Part shown: positions 1 to 12,313 of the stretch, piece after piece | Layout: each line of letters begins with the position of its first letter | How positions within the stretch are numbered: the stretch's first letter is position 1 | From: Ixodes scapularis | Lineage: Eukaryota; Arthropoda; Arachnida; Ixodida; Ixodidae | Direction: 5' to 3' | DNA: 64,000 bases | Assembly: GCF_016920785.2 (NCBI RefSeq) | Contig: NW_024609839.1 | Location: 21,825,085-21,889,084, forward strand | Made by a program: the position numbers and the translations under genes | Notes under the pieces: generated by a model | The model's database searches: none | Seen by the model: only the letters and a program-made list of their open reading frames with translations | Told to the model about the DNA's origin: nothing

Positions 1-40
1 GGAAGCCCTGAACACCGATAAAAGGTAATACAATACTCAC

Positions 41-217
41 AAATGAAAGGTCTCCTTCAAAGTCAAATATAGATTTGGCGACGTTTTGTGCGTCTTTAAA
101 TGCCGGGTCAATTGTCATTATCATTCGCTCAATGTATTCCTTGTACACAGTTTTTTGCTGTGCAGTTAGTGCCTGCAAACCTTGCCAACTTAGCGGATCG
201 CTCGACGGTGTCTTCAT
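41..217 (-). CDS. internal exon of an M13 (neprilysin-like) zinc metallopeptidase
   Basis: On the minus strand this 177-bp stretch is open for 59 codons in phase 0. It is preceded by an acceptor (TATTTCAG, 218-225) and followed by a strong donor GTGAGT (35-40). The protein contains YKEYIERMIMTIDPAF, then a segment ending in SIFDFEGDLSF. This matches the alpha-helical N-lobe of M13 peptidases, where a Y-x-x-Y-I helix is followed by an A-x-x-I-x-x-FE-x-x-L helix. M13 enzymes are usually type II membrane or secreted zinc peptidases that cleave small peptides, and they are expanded in ticks. The zinc motifs (HExxH, ExxxD) would lie in exons left of the window. I could not find the preceding exon within the window. 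The splice sites and frame are seen directly; the family call rests on motif memory. Confidence 0.6.
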
Positions 218-1981
218 CTGAAATATTATACATATTTTATACTATATTCGCTCCTCGTGACTATTCTGACGATGTGCATGGGTGGGAACGTTGTGGATTC
301 TGCTCCTGATTGAATACAGTCATTTTTGTTAACATTGTGTTTAGCTTAGAGCTAGTATATTTACGCATGTTTACTGCTAAGCCGCCAAATCATTATCCAT
401 TAGCCTTTTTATCTGCCTTCTAGTGTTTTGCCGAACTGTGTGGAGCTGTATCCAGGATTTCCAAACTAACAGTTGAAAATTGCAATTTTAGCGACGCGAA
501 TATTTTGTGGTTTCAATATGTTCCTCTTACTTTCGTATTCATTTGAGAGCAACGAGTTTTATGGTTTTGACAGTACTTGAATTTTGCGCAACTGGTTACT
601 GAGCAAATGAGTATCACATCCTCGACTGGCAGTGTTCTTCATCTTATGGCAACATAGTTTCGTGACCTCGTGGAAGAAAGTTTCAGTTTGCCAAGTCTTT
701 GTGCTCATTCATTACTTCATATTTTTATAAATATCGAAGGACTTGTTTGTCACGTTTGTCAAGCGCATTAGTGATTACGGCAGAACCAACTTTGATAGTG
801 CGAACCATGAAATGAGCAAGATTAAGGACTCGAACCTACAGTATTTAATAGCGAAAATCGTTGATATCAACCGATTCCAGTTAAAAAAAAAGTGATATAA
901 TTGTCTACAAAGTACATTCCTATACGTCGTGTTGCAAAATAAAGCTTAAAAGCATATTGGTGCAACACTGCTCTGAAACTGTTGTCCACTAAAAAAGCGC
1001 TTGTTAAAAAAACCAAAAAAACCTAGAGCATCAGTTACCTGATGTCCCAGATCGCTGGGCAGCATAATTGTTTCGTAGCTAATCAACAGAAAATGGTTAT
1101 CAATGTTCCTTAAACTAATTTTTTCAACTCAGAAAAGCCATCGATACTTATCAAGAATCCAAAACAGTTCTCGAGCATTATTAATAGTTAAGATAGTCAT
1201 AAATACAATAAAAAAAGGCCGAAAGAGAACCATCTTTCTGCAACGATTGTGTAATTGTTCTAAATCAAAGTTTTCATAACCTCTTATGTAAACTGCTAAG
1301 CGCCAGTTCATTTGTATTTCCTCATTCAGATTTCTTCATTATGTTTTCATTACCTTTAACGCCGGCGGTATTGTTACGACCGAAAACAGATAACCTCAAT
1401 ATATTTCTGGACTCGGGAGGTGACGATGTAAACACACAATTTATTAGAAACACTACATTTTTTAAAGCTGTGGCCCTGCTGCAACAGATACTGAAATATA
1501 TTTTTAAACAAAATAACTAAAAAATTGAAGTCCTGATCTGCAAACACGGTGTCCATTTTCCCCACAAATAATAGGTCAATTTTTAAAATCTTGGAGCACA
1601 ACATTTCACCAAATATATCACTCTTCCTAAAGTCCACTTTTTTTTTAGTTCTCCCCAGCAAAGATTTTGGAAATCACTGTCGTGTAATTGGCAGCTTTTA
1701 GCTTTTTATTAATAACGTTCATTCTGCCCTTGATAGGGGAATATCAGACTGGCTGCATATTATTAGATTTATCGAAGGTGTTCTCCAAAATAGCATATGA
1801 CCATTAAATACATACGCTTAGCGCTCTCAATATTGACCCTACTATTTCATTTTTGCATGAGCGTTGCTTAATTAACCGATCACAATGTGTAACCATAAAA
1901 AGGTAATGACTCTTCATCTTTCCCTGCTAACTCCGCTGTACCACAAGGCCCTGTCCTTGGTTTCCTCACGTTTTTGATATG
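218..1981. other. intron or intergenic DNA, no gene seen
   Basis: AT-rich single-copy-looking sequence upstream (minus sense) of the M13 exon, probably intron. The short ORFs at 1129-1311 and 1374-1661 show no recognisable domain and no convincing splice context. Confidence 0.4.
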
Positions 1982-2345
1982 CAGGGTGTTTAATTTTAAT
2001 TCGAACATATTTAATACAAAATATTCGTGAAAGGTACACTAATGGGCTTTGTGTAGGTGACTTATACTGCCAAGGGGGGCATAATACAGGGGAATAATCC
2101 TCGCAATAAGCCAGATAACTAATTATTACTTCCTAATTAATTTTTTTTCATTATTGAAAATAAACATATGGTTCCATTTAAAAACTTGCTGAGGTCATCG
2201 AAAACCATTAAATCAGTCAAATTTAGGAAGATTTCAAGCACTTGAGAAGCATGGTGGCGCGGCAAAGCAACTCGTACACCAGGCGCAAAGCTATTATTGG
2301 AAAAACGGGGATGATTAGATTATCATCCGCATTTTCCTAACGCTA
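1982..2345 (+). repeat. dispersed CAGGGTGT-type repeat, copy 1
   Basis: Begins with CAGGGTGTTTAATTTTAATT and runs to a GGCGCAAAGCTA...GGGGATGATTAGA block. A diverged second copy lies at about 7440-7835 in the same orientation, and a partial inverted third copy at about 12060-12310. Shared landmarks in order are: ATTTTAATTCGA, a CTTATACWGCCA block, GATAACTAA, CATATGGTT..ATTTAAAAAC, and CCAGCAGGCGCAAAGCTA. No coding capacity is visible. It may be the non-autonomous part of a DNA transposon. The class cannot be fixed from the window. Confidence 0.65.
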
Positions 2346-5284
2346 GCTTGGGGCTTTTTGCACGAGTTCTATAGCGTCAATCAAACTTTTGGTGGGTTTA
2401 AAGCTGCCCTTATTCTTCTTCCTCTTTTGATTCGAAGTAACAAGACAGAATAATGTGAGCTCAAAGGTGGCTTTCCTGAGGAACAGTTGAAGCTAAATAT
2501 ACGTTTAGACGCCTTACGCAACAGGTGCTAGTTTGTCAAAGTATTGCAGGAGAAAAGTGGTATTGTAAGACACTTAAATTGAATAGAATTAGTGAGTGTT
2601 CAAGTGACTCTGCACACACCCATATTTCTTCCGGATTTACTCAGATCAATGCATCTAAATTTTAATGTTTCTTTTATAAATCTCAATACTATCAGAAGAA
2701 TAAATAGGATCCCAGAAGCTGCCTTTAGAACGACAACAAAAACAACAACAACTTAAGTTCTGGAATTGGATATTTTTCTCTAAATCTATAAATATATGTT
2801 TCAACTTAAAGTACGGCATGTGTAATCGCTGTAAAACTTGTAAAAGAAACAAAACGAAGGAGTTCACTTTCGGTCTCATGTTTGTTTACCGTTTGTTTAT
2901 TCGAAGTTCAGTGAAATTTTTGTAATCAGTAGTAGGACATTTATTCCTTATCCAATAGGCTTACGAAATGTCCTAAGTAAAGTTATTTGCATGTTTGCGC
3001 CACAGCTTCCATTAGAAGATAATTTCTGTGATATATGTTAAAAGTATTCAGCCGTATTCACCAGAGCGTCTGTTTTACCGCTGACTAACAACGTCATCGA
3101 TTAAAATGATAGCGTGGCAGGTGGTAATCACAGCTAAGTAAGCCCTCAGTATTCTCCGACTCTGCTTAGGGCTTAATCGCCCAGAGCGACTTAGAAGGTG
3201 ACTGAAAAATCCTAATCGGTTGTACGGCTACTTTAGCCGGCATTTTACGAGTGACTACCGGTTCGGTGCCATGGCCGACTCCCATCAACCTTGACCGCCA
3301 GCGCTAAGGAAGAACTTACTGTATCGGAAACCTGCGGGAAACAGCCAGAAAAAACCGGAGCAGCAGAGATAGCGTTGAAGCGAACTCAGAGGCGCTGGAC
3401 GACGAGATATAGAAGCGCCTTAATGGCGCTTCTACATTTGCGTATGTCGCTGGCAATGCGGCTTTTGTGTTTCCGCCCTTCCGTTTTTTTTTTCTTTCTT
3501 TGAAAAGCACGATCCTGAACACTTATTAGCCTCTCGGTATAGCATTTTATTTTGCTAATAGATATTTAACTATTTGTCTTTACGTGATAGGATCCCCATT
3601 CACGCAGTGGCGTCCACGTACGGGCGTGGGTGACCTATCGTTTTATTTCTCTTGGGCTTGTTACTCCCGAATAGGTGGTAACCAACTTGCTTTGCGCTCC
3701 TGAATGCCGCACGGTCTACTAGTCGCTGCCAGTCGCTCCTTAGTCGCCGATTTTTCGCTCAGCTCGCGACCACGTAGACGTGTTACAAACTTTACAATAG
3801 CGCTTGTTTGTCACCACTCGTGAATATGGTTGACTGAGTATAAGTGTATCTGTGGTTAACTTTCGTCTACCCGTTGTGACTGCTGGAAATCTGATCACAG
3901 CCGTAAACCGAACTTTTTATGTGTTGGAAACACGATTTTAGAGCAACACACCATGTAGCGTTTTCAGTAAATTAAAGCAAAATTTTCTCCAGAACCACAA
4001 GAGTGAAATCATTAAGAATATTAAATTTATCGGAAAAACAAAAGCGCAATGATGCTATTGTTTATAAACAATTATTTTCATAACTTAAACAAACACTCAA
4101 ATAAAAAAACAAATAAAAAACATTCAAAAACAACCTAAACGCAACTGGCAAAAAAGAAATAATTCGACGGAAAAGATAATGCTTGCCGCGATATTTACGC
4201 CATTATACAGCCATTAGGTGAAATTGTAGCCCTTATCGACGCCCAATCCATAACAAAAGATGTTTAGCTAGTTGAGCTCCGTTTCTTAGTGCTCATTGGA
4301 TGTAGATATGATAGAAATTGTGGAATGTTTGTTGCAAAATAGTTTCGCCGTGCTGCAGAAGTCTTTTATTTGACATTTCTTTACGTTCGAGGAACAAACT
4401 ATAGAGGGAGAGTGACAATTTTCAAAAACATAACTAGATCGTCCTTTCTACTTCGGTTTCAAAGAACAAACATGGCTGCTGGCGTCTCCGGCGAGAGCTT
4501 TATCGCACCATGTGACCCAATGACTTTTTTGTTTAATTTTTATGAGTGCGAGTCGTTTCGGCGTTCACTGAGATATCCAGAGGAAGATCTCCACCGATGT
4601 AGTTCGCGTAGACGACTGTCGCAAGTGCACGCCTTCCGGAACCGCTGTGCGGGAGCTTCTTTTTATAGCCGGATTTGCGGAAGTTTAGCGTCCCATGTCA
4701 ACTATATTGCTCGATCTGACTTGATTTGTTCGTTTGCGCACTTTGATGCCGAATGAATGCGTGCATTCCCGTGAAAGCGGCCCTCCTACTCAGAACCGAG
4801 CAACCGTCTTGTTTTCTAGTATGGTTTCAGTACAGAGAGGTAATTTACGCTGGTAAGGATTTGTGAGCCATTTATCTTGAAGCAATCGAGGGTTCACCTC
4901 GCATCATGCTTGTTTAGTTATGTTTTCGATATTTTGCTTCGAAAGGCCTGTAACTCTCGAATTTTGTGCAGTCATATGGCGTACTAGAGCGAATATGTTT
5001 CAGTCACGTTTTAATTGTGCGTTATGACTCTCACCCAGATTGCTCGCGGACGCAATACAAAAACAAGAAGAAAACAACGAATCAAAACCCGAAAGTGTTG
5101 CCTTCGCATTCCGTTAAAATTTTATATCTTTCGGTCGCTTTTCATTCCACATCGATAGATGCTGGCAGACGCTTGAATCAGACGGTGGCTCGTACGTGAT
5201 GAACTGCAGTGACGCCGCTTCCGTGGTCGTGTCTTGCAAGCGTTGCATACGGTGTTAATAATAATAAAAGGCTCGATGTACACA
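2346..5284. other. no supported gene; weak ORF with Kozak-like start at 4471
   Basis: Mostly AT-rich sequence. A short GC-richer patch (3050-3480) and another (4440-4760) stand out. The second contains AACATGGCTGCTGG at 4468-4481, a good Kozak context, opening 95 codons to a stop at 4756. The protein resembles no family I know and no clear donor follows, so I do not call a gene. Nothing else is supported here. Confidence 0.3.
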
Positions 5285-5715
5285 TCACCACTGCTTACGA
5301 GTTGTGATTGCGAAAGAAGCATGGATGTCGTTCTTGCGCTCGTTCTCGTGAAGTGGGCACGCCGCGCTGACATGGGCCTGCAGCCGCTCCGGACTATGCC
5401 GCAGTGGACTCTGGTCGGGCGGCCCGGCGGGCCCGGCCAGCCAACCGCTTCCTTCTCCCGCAGCGCTTTGGCGCTGGCACGTAGCGCCATGGGGTGGCTC
5501 TCCTTGAAAGTGACGCTCGGCGGCCCTAGCCATCAGAGTTTGGCTACATTTTAGTGCCGTTTTGCGTGGCTTTTTTGCGCGGCTTCAAAACAGGGATGCC
5601 TCGGATCGCGGCTTCAGCTCGCTTCCTGGAAGAGGGGAATTTAACTGCCATTTTGCGGGGCTGAAGACGTCGGCTCGCACCATGAGACCGTTAATACTTT
5701 CGTATTAATAATAAT
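5285..5715 (+). repeat. GC-rich dispersed repeat, copy 1 (pair of 56740-57170)
   Basis: This block and 56740-57170 share, in order: CTTAYGAGTTGTGAWTGCGAAAG, a CGCGCTGAC segment, AGCGCCATGGGGTG, CGGCTTCAAA, and GACGTCGGCTCGC..CCATG. Both end in a short A/T-rich tail (CGTATTAATAATAA here). Same orientation and about 430 bp in both places. The overlapping ORFs in this block (5122-5490, 5234-5554, 5285-5533) are open mainly because of GC content, and no protein motif is recognisable. A SINE-like or LINE-3'-derived repeat is possible. Confidence 0.6.
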
Positions 5716-6733
5716 AATGTTTTAGTTAGAAGGGGACGGAATAGCAGACGGACCCGGACGCAGACGCGCCGCTTTCATGTCCGTGTCTTATGGGTGTTGC
5801 AGACGACGATAAACGGTCGTGGAATGGCGGACGATGCCACAAGGTGCCGCGCGTCTGCTCACACGACTAGCAGGCGATGTGAGATTCCGAACTAGACGCA
5901 GCGGTTGTTGTGACAAGGATACACTAGACTTGCGAGTATGTTCAACAGCCAAGCCGATCCAGTAGTAAAGGCGGGTTCAGTGATCTGTGGGCGGACCTTA
6001 GAGAAGACCGTGACCTCTAATTACGTTACGTCTAAAGGCGCAACTTTTCTTTTCGTGAAGAATTTTGTATTGCGCAACTTTTTGTTTCGTGAAGAAAACG
6101 TGCCTTATCAGGCCGTTTTCAAAAACGATTTCTTTTACTCGATTTTATAGCAAAAAAATACTCACAACAATAGCGTATTTACTATTATCATTCACATTGA
6201 TATCCACAGTTATTCCAAGAAGACCGAGGAAACCGACGGTCTTCAGAAGGTCCGTAGATTCAACACGTTTGGATTTATATTCAACCTTCTTTGGCCATTT
6301 TCCAAACCTTTCCTTGAATAGACGCTTGATTTCGCTTAATTCTTTGTCTCCTGAATGCTCTAAAAGAATAATTGAAAACATCAGGCCAATTGTGTTTTAT
6401 GTCCTTTTTCCAAACATGCAAACAACGAAACAACAACAAAACAAAACATCCATGCTATGTAAAAAATACGCAGTGCATTTTATTCCTTGAGCGTTAACAC
6501 CAACAAAAGTAAAGTTTTTTTTTTTGCATGAATTTATTATTATTTTTTTTGTTGAAAAACCAAGACCACAAACACGGTTTTGGTGAAGATGAATTCTGCA
6601 AATAATATAGACGTCCGCCATGTTTAATATTTTATGTGCTCTGATTACATCCTCTAGACAGGTCCTGGTTTATTTATTTCCTCTTCGGAGACCAAGTACG
6701 ATAAGCGAAAGTGCCCATGATGTATATCACGTT
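5716..6733. other. no supported gene
   Basis: AT-rich sequence with overlapping short ORFs on both strands (6065-6490, 6145-6381). I recognise no domain or splice structure. Confidence 0.3.
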
Positions 6734-7099
6734 ACGCAGACGGCGAGTCAAGTAGTGGGGCGGGTTTGGCGCTCGTATTGATAAATGGCGCTACCACCAT
6801 ATTGAGACTTCTCGCGAAGACCGTGGTTTATTAAGATGAACATAATCCTTTTGTATTGCACTTTTGATTAAAAAATAAATACGGACAAAAAAAGCAAAAC
6901 TTAAAGAAAGAAAACGCGTTTGCATAACAACGGCGCTATTGCTGCCAACAGATCTTGTGTGCGTGTCGTCTGCTTTCTTTTTCTGGTCGACTACTCCTTC
7001 GGATGTAGAGTAACTGTATACGCAATGACTCGCGTCTTCCGACTCCATCTATCAATACGCGCCAAACGCGCCCCGCCACGTGACTTGTTCTTCTGCGTT
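6734..7099. mobile_element. MITE-like element with about 50-bp terminal inverted repeats
   Basis: The left end (6734-6787, ACGCAGA...AGTCAAGTAGTGGGGCGGG..GTATTGATAAATGG) is matched in reverse complement by 7045-7099 (CCATCTATCAATACG..CGCCCCGCCACGTGACTTG...TCTGCGT). The roughly 260-bp interior has no coding capacity. No clear target-site duplication was found, so the superfamily is unknown. Confidence 0.6.
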
Positions 7100-7273
7100 G
7101 CTGCCAGCCGTTGACACTGGCAAGTTGCTTGGCCATAATTTTACAGAAAGAGATGTACGCTTTGTTATTTTACAAGAAAAAAACCGACTTGTGAAATACA
7201 CCTTTGACGAAAAGTTTAGGTTGCTTCGTGCAGGCGTCAATTTTTACGGTTCATTTTTTAACGAGCATGATGT

Positions 7274-7311
7274 CGTGGGACACCCTATATATATATACAG
7301 GGTGTCCCACG
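7274..7311. repeat. perfect palindrome made of two CAGGGTGTCCCACG ends
   Basis: CGTGGGACACCCT (7274-7286) and AGGGTGTCCCACG (7299-7311) form 13-bp arms around a TATATA spacer. The CAGGGTGTCCCA word resembles the start of the dispersed repeat at 1982, so this looks like two repeat ends joined head to head. Confidence 0.75.
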
Positions 7312-7439
7312 AATATATATATTCGTGCTAAATATATATTTATCGTAAAAAGGAGGTAAATTTTTTAAAACGTATTTACCAGACGAATTTCCGAGCGGGT
7401 ACCGCTCTTCATGAGGTTCTAATGTTGCAGTGTGAGCTA

Positions 7440-7835
7440 GAAGCTCGCCACTTTGACATATATGTATACCAAATGTTCCATTTTAATTCGAGCAGACTTA
7501 TTACAAAGCACTTCTAAAAGATGCACTAGTACGGTTTGTGCTGGTGCCTTATACAGCCAGAGGGAGATTATGTGGGTGGCCAAACTTTGCGATAAGACGG
7601 ATAACTAAACTTTCTTAATTAACTTTTTAGTTAGTAAAATAATCATATGGTTTCAATTAGAAACATCTCGAGCATAATCGAAATCCACCATCTCAGATAA
7701 TTTTAGAATGACTTGAAGCTCGTGGGAAACTTGGGGGCGCACCAAATTTACCACTCGTCCAGCAGGCGCAAAGCTAGCAGTGGCAAAATGCCGATGATTA
7801 GAATATTATCGCTTCATATGCTCAGAGCACGGGAA
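7440..7835 (+). repeat. dispersed CAGGGTGT-type repeat, copy 2
   Basis: Diverged copy of the repeat at 1982-2345 in the same orientation, with the landmarks ATTTTAATTCGAGC, CTTATACAGCCAGAGG, GATAACTAAAC, ATATGGTTTCAATTAGAAAC and CAGCAGGCGCAAAGCTAGCA. It is joined on its left to the palindrome at 7274-7311. No ORF of interest. Confidence 0.65.
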
Positions 7836-9769
7836 GTGGAGACGTGCGCTGCAAAACCCATGAATCCTCGGTTCAATCCCAACCCGTGCGCGTTACGATT
7901 TGGATGAACATCGTATCGGCGTGCAGCCGTGTATCACTAGTACGTGATGCACATAAAATACTCCAGGCTAGCGGTTGTACTGCACTGGCCAAATTTCTCA
8001 TTCCAGATGGGAGACAAGTCGCCCGCTGAGGCACACTAAGCTCTGGCCTGTATAAACATACACACACCCCAATTCTTTTTTAACGTCAGAAACTTTAATT
8101 GTACACCTGTGGTTTACCGTCATGAGGCGAAAACCATCATACATCAAGGAGCCATGCGCGTTACTGCACCATCTGTAGCAGTAATTGGGGAACAAATGTG
8201 CCTCAAAGATGTTTGTTAACCCGGCCTGTTTTCTTCTCATTTTTTATTTTGTTTTTTATTTTATTAGTTTTTTCTACAACTTTTTCAGCAGGTCTGTCAT
8301 TTGGTTTCACAATACTTTCTGATTCTTACATTTCTTTATTTTTTTGTTTAAATCAAAGCATTTTTCACATCTTTTAGTGTTTTAGCACTTGTTCTGCTTG
8401 TATCTTCGTATTGTTCTTGTCCAATCCGCTAATTATTTTCACGTGGAAAAAAACTATGTTTTCAAAAGCGGTAAACCCAAGATATTCTAATAAACGATAG
8501 ATTACACGTACGCAAATTAAAGAAGTATAATCGAAGATCTTTTCCAGCTATTGTTGAATGGTCGAAATAAACATTTTCTTTATGCCTTAAAGTAATGAAA
8601 GTTGCAAGTTTATAGTTACAGATATTGATATTTTTATGAAAGGCGAATATTTGAACAATAAAAGGCATGAAAAGCTTTAGTATTCTATTATTCCATGCAG
8701 CCTTATTTATTCTAAGGATGAAAATCATAGACATCGTCTAATGGACAAATATTAGAGGTAATGTACGTTTCCTTTTTAGAATATGTATGATAAGTTTAGG
8801 TCTTTAAATGCACCTCAGTTTTATGTAGAGAATGATACATAACATGTGAGTGGTACTTAAAAGCCTTTTTAATTCAAAAACATTTATTTAAGCAGAACCT
8901 AAAAACTATTTGCATTTTTCTATGTCTACAAATGTCGGTTCCTTGACTAATTTTTAAGAAATGTGTTGTACAATATTGTCCTTGCATCTTGCTTTCGGAC
9001 AATATTAAGTTTTATGTTTATATGTACTTAGCAGTCCTTAGCACGTTAGCTCAAGATCAGATGAAACCGCGCAAACATTCAAAGTAGATTGTTTTCTGGT
9101 TCTCATATTTTTTAAGGGGTGACTTTTAGATGAAAAAAATACTTACTTCCCTCTTTTTGGGTACGATGGGTACCTGAATTGATAACTATCGGCATTACAT
9201 CTATAACTAAGATATACCGGTTAATTTTGTATTTAATTAATAAATCGAGGGGTCATGCTGCAATTTAAGTTCTGAAAGGAGATATTATTAAAGTCAAACC
9301 AACAAGTAGAGTTTCCGAGACGCTAGCGAGCTGTGACGTACTTAAGGATTGCCTTGCGTGGGATCGGCGCTCCAGACAACTTCTCGGTGCCGAAATAATG
9401 ACAAGTGCCAGTTCAAAGTTTGTCGCTAGCATAAGGATGAGGCGCTCTTTTTACCTTCAATTTAGAGATCATATGACATACACTTTAAAACCTAATTTAC
9501 TACAAAGTAAACGAGGAAATGTTACGAAATTATCTGACTTATTATAATTATATTTTCTGCTTGTTTCTGTCCAGCCTGAAATATATTCAATAAAGCCGAT
9601 ATTCGCGTAATACACAAAACAGTTTTACATGTTTTCCAGAAACTATATGGATATGAGTTGGACAGCAATGAACAAAGAGACTACTCGATAGCATGTGTTC
9701 AGCCTCCGGATGACGTTTAGGTAAATAAATTAAAATAAAATGAAATGACATGGGCGCAAAGATGGCTGG
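7836..9769. other. AT-rich, no supported gene
   Basis: Low-complexity AT-rich DNA. The ORF on the minus strand at 8462-8734 has no recognisable domain. A tRNA-like B-box word (GGTTCAATCCC, 7870-7880) lacks a foldable cloverleaf. Confidence 0.3.
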
Positions 9770-10240
9770 TTCACATTACAAGGTATAGAGTCGACAACAA
9801 AAAGTTTGCGGGGCGCGTGAGCGCCACCGGAAAATAACTGGCTGCATCTTTTGACAGGCGCGCGGTCGCTCTCAAGAATCACGCTTCGAGAATAAGCTTT
9901 CTTTCGTGCTCGCAGTCGTGTCTTATTTACTCGCTTCCATCCAAGAAACACGCGATAACCGGGACAGGTCCAGTTGGCTGCTTTGCCAGCCGTCATGCCG
10001 CGCGTCTGCCCTACTTTAGCCACCGTGTTGGGTGACGTAGGTCGCATTACACAAACATTTCGCGGCCCCTTGCGCCAGTCTCTGTTATCTCGTAGGCGAC
10101 GAGCAAAAAACAACAAAAAAAAAGACTGCGCAAACGCAGAGATGTGCATGCGCAAAGCGTGAGTCTTGAGAGCTGCAACGCGCCCCCAGAAGGCGCAGCG
10201 TGTCTTTTCGCCTTGCGCTTCCATGCCCCGCAAACTAGTG
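9770..10240. other. GC/CpG-rich island in an AT-rich desert
   Basis: About 470 bp with many CpG dinucleotides, GTGACGTAGG (CRE-like, 10031) and GTGCATGCGCAAAGCG (NRF1-like, 10143-10158). A 167-codon minus-strand ORF (9730-10233) crosses it but has no recognisable domain, and its openness probably follows from composition. It could be a promoter or first-exon region of an unmapped host gene, or a repeat. Nothing in the window decides this. Confidence 0.3.
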
Positions 10241-12059
10241 CTGCCGACTGTACTTTTGAAATGTTGCCATTCGGTGGCAATTTATGTTTTGAGACAATAT
10301 AAAGAAAGCAGAATTGTAATGCTTACTCTCTGTGCACTTCCTGAATAAAATTCCCAGTTTGTGATCGATGGACTGGTCTCCCCTGGTATAACTCAGTTGC
10401 TTTAGTAATTCTGGAATATATAGATGTTAAAGTGGAGAAGCTGAAGGGTAAGTAAAGTGCCGCACAGGAGAACTATTCAAGTTTACTGTGATTTCAGAAG
10501 ACCAGCATGTGTACAGTGACACTGTATATGTTCTACACTTTATAGGAAAACGAATGGGCAGTTCAGTATTCAGTTCGGTAAAATCGGCTTTTTGCAGAAT
10601 TAAAAACAAAAAAAAAACACACAATTTTCTTTTTGCACTTTGACTAACTAAATGTAATTTTGGTCTTCGGCAACCTACTTATTTGTGAAAGCAATTGTGA
10701 ATTTCAAGCAGAATTTAAGCATTTCCACCAACGCGGCCTTAAATATTTCGCACTGAGTTATTCCTGCTGATCGTTATCTCAAATTTGAGTTAGTGGGATT
10801 CACAACATATTTATGCTACGTAAAGAAGAATATATCTCTACGATCTATTTTTTTTAGAGTTTTCAGATTTCGACACTTCGTGTTATTAGTTCAGTAAAGC
10901 AGTTGCAATATATCTAATTTTGACCACGTATACATACAAAAACATTCTGCTACGTACGTCCCATTTTCTGATCTCTTCTGTTCGCTGCTTCTGCGAATCG
11001 GTTAACTGCAGAAATGCCTCTCGGAATTTGTGTGCTTTCCCTCCATTTCCCGCATGCATACGAAAAGAAGTCGTCGCAAGGATCCACCTTAGTGTCGATG
11101 GCGTCAGTAATTTGTTTTGCTGATATATATTTTTAAAGGAATAATTATTTTAAAATTTTATTCGGCGGTCACTTCACGTTTATCGAAGTCAATAAAAAGA
11201 GAGATTACATTTTAGGAAAAAATATTTATTATCTCGAGAGTGATAAAGCATGCTTATTCTTCCTACCAACACACTATTTCTAAACAAGGCTGTCTATTAT
11301 GTAATCCACGCTACATAATGATATAGCTGGAACTTAAATGCAAGAAAACGTTTTGATATTCCAAGATACCTATTTTATCAGAAAAAAAAACAAAAAACTT
11401 TCTTTCGCATAAACACTAGTTTAATATTTTGTTTATTTCTAGTTCGAGGTTAAGTTTCAAATGGCAATGCAAGGGTTTCAAAACCGCATAACGAAAAGTC
11501 AAAACACTGATTTCTTCAAATGTAATGTGCCAGCACTTACAATTTAAATGAATCATGCTAAGCTCCCCGCTAGCATTTACAATCATGTAACCTGCATTAG
11601 CATTACATCAAAATGTAATTTATAATAGGATACCTAACTATCCTTTTGTAGATGGATGCCTTATTTACTAGATCGTTATATAAAATGGCTGAAGGCCAGT
11701 GTTTCCCTTGATGGAACCGAGTTGAACACACATTTTCGAATTCAAATTTATCTTTGATGTGAATAGAAAACAATAATAGGCTTAATGCCTATAGGGGCAT
11801 TTTCTTCAATATTTTTCAGGTTTGTTTAGAAAGCGCTATGAAAACTACATTTATCTGGTCTGCACACGTGAGCTATACGTTCAGGGGTACATAAGATGGA
11901 AGACTAAATGTCATGATAAGTCCAATAAAATAACTGAAATATGTTAATTAAAGGTTTAAGTGTAGAAAAACAAAACAAACCGTTATAACTACAAACTTGC
12001 AGACCGTAATCTAAAACCGAAAAATCAGTAATTCTGGCAAGATATGACGCGCGTGGGAT
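10241..12059. other. AT-rich, no supported gene
   Basis: No domain-bearing ORF, no clear exon and no obvious repeat boundary seen on either strand. Confidence 0.3.
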
Positions 12060-12310
12060 GTGCGGTGGTGCTCTAAAGTTACCTCTCCTGCCACAATCGT
12101 AAAGCTAGCGGTAACGCGGATAAGACCACCGCGCACTTAGCACCTGCGATTTCTGTGCTGCGTTCGCGTTCCAAATATTTTTAAGGTGTACTGATTTAGT
12201 GGGCTATGTTGATTCTCAGCCAGTTTCTAATTGAAACCATGCGTTCATTTTGACTAATGAAATAGATAATTACTAGAGTTCGATTAATTATTTGACTTAT
12301 CACTACTATT
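12060..12310 (-). repeat. dispersed CAGGGTGT-type repeat, inverted partial copy 3
   Basis: The reverse complement contains ATAAGTCAAATAATTAATCG...CATGGTTTCAATTAGAAACT, corresponding to the central block of the copies at 1982 and 7440. The GTAAAGCTAGCGGTAACGCGGATAA segment on the plus strand may be the diverged distal part. It is truncated by or abuts the element beginning at 12314. Confidence 0.5.
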
Positions 12311-12313
12311 CTT

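Noticed and set aside
4370..4756. 128-codon plus ORF with Kozak-like internal ATG at 4471
   Set aside because: Unrecognised, no donor or polyA signal in a sensible place; kept only as a weak note.
7827..7889. tRNA-like segment (GCACGGG / CCCGTGC ends, GGTTCAATCCC box)
   Set aside because: 63 nt only, and the T, D and anticodon stems do not pair; at best a degraded Pol III-type repeat.
9730..10233. 167-codon minus ORF
   Set aside because: No domain; crosses a CpG-rich island where stops are rare; no splice or polyA context.
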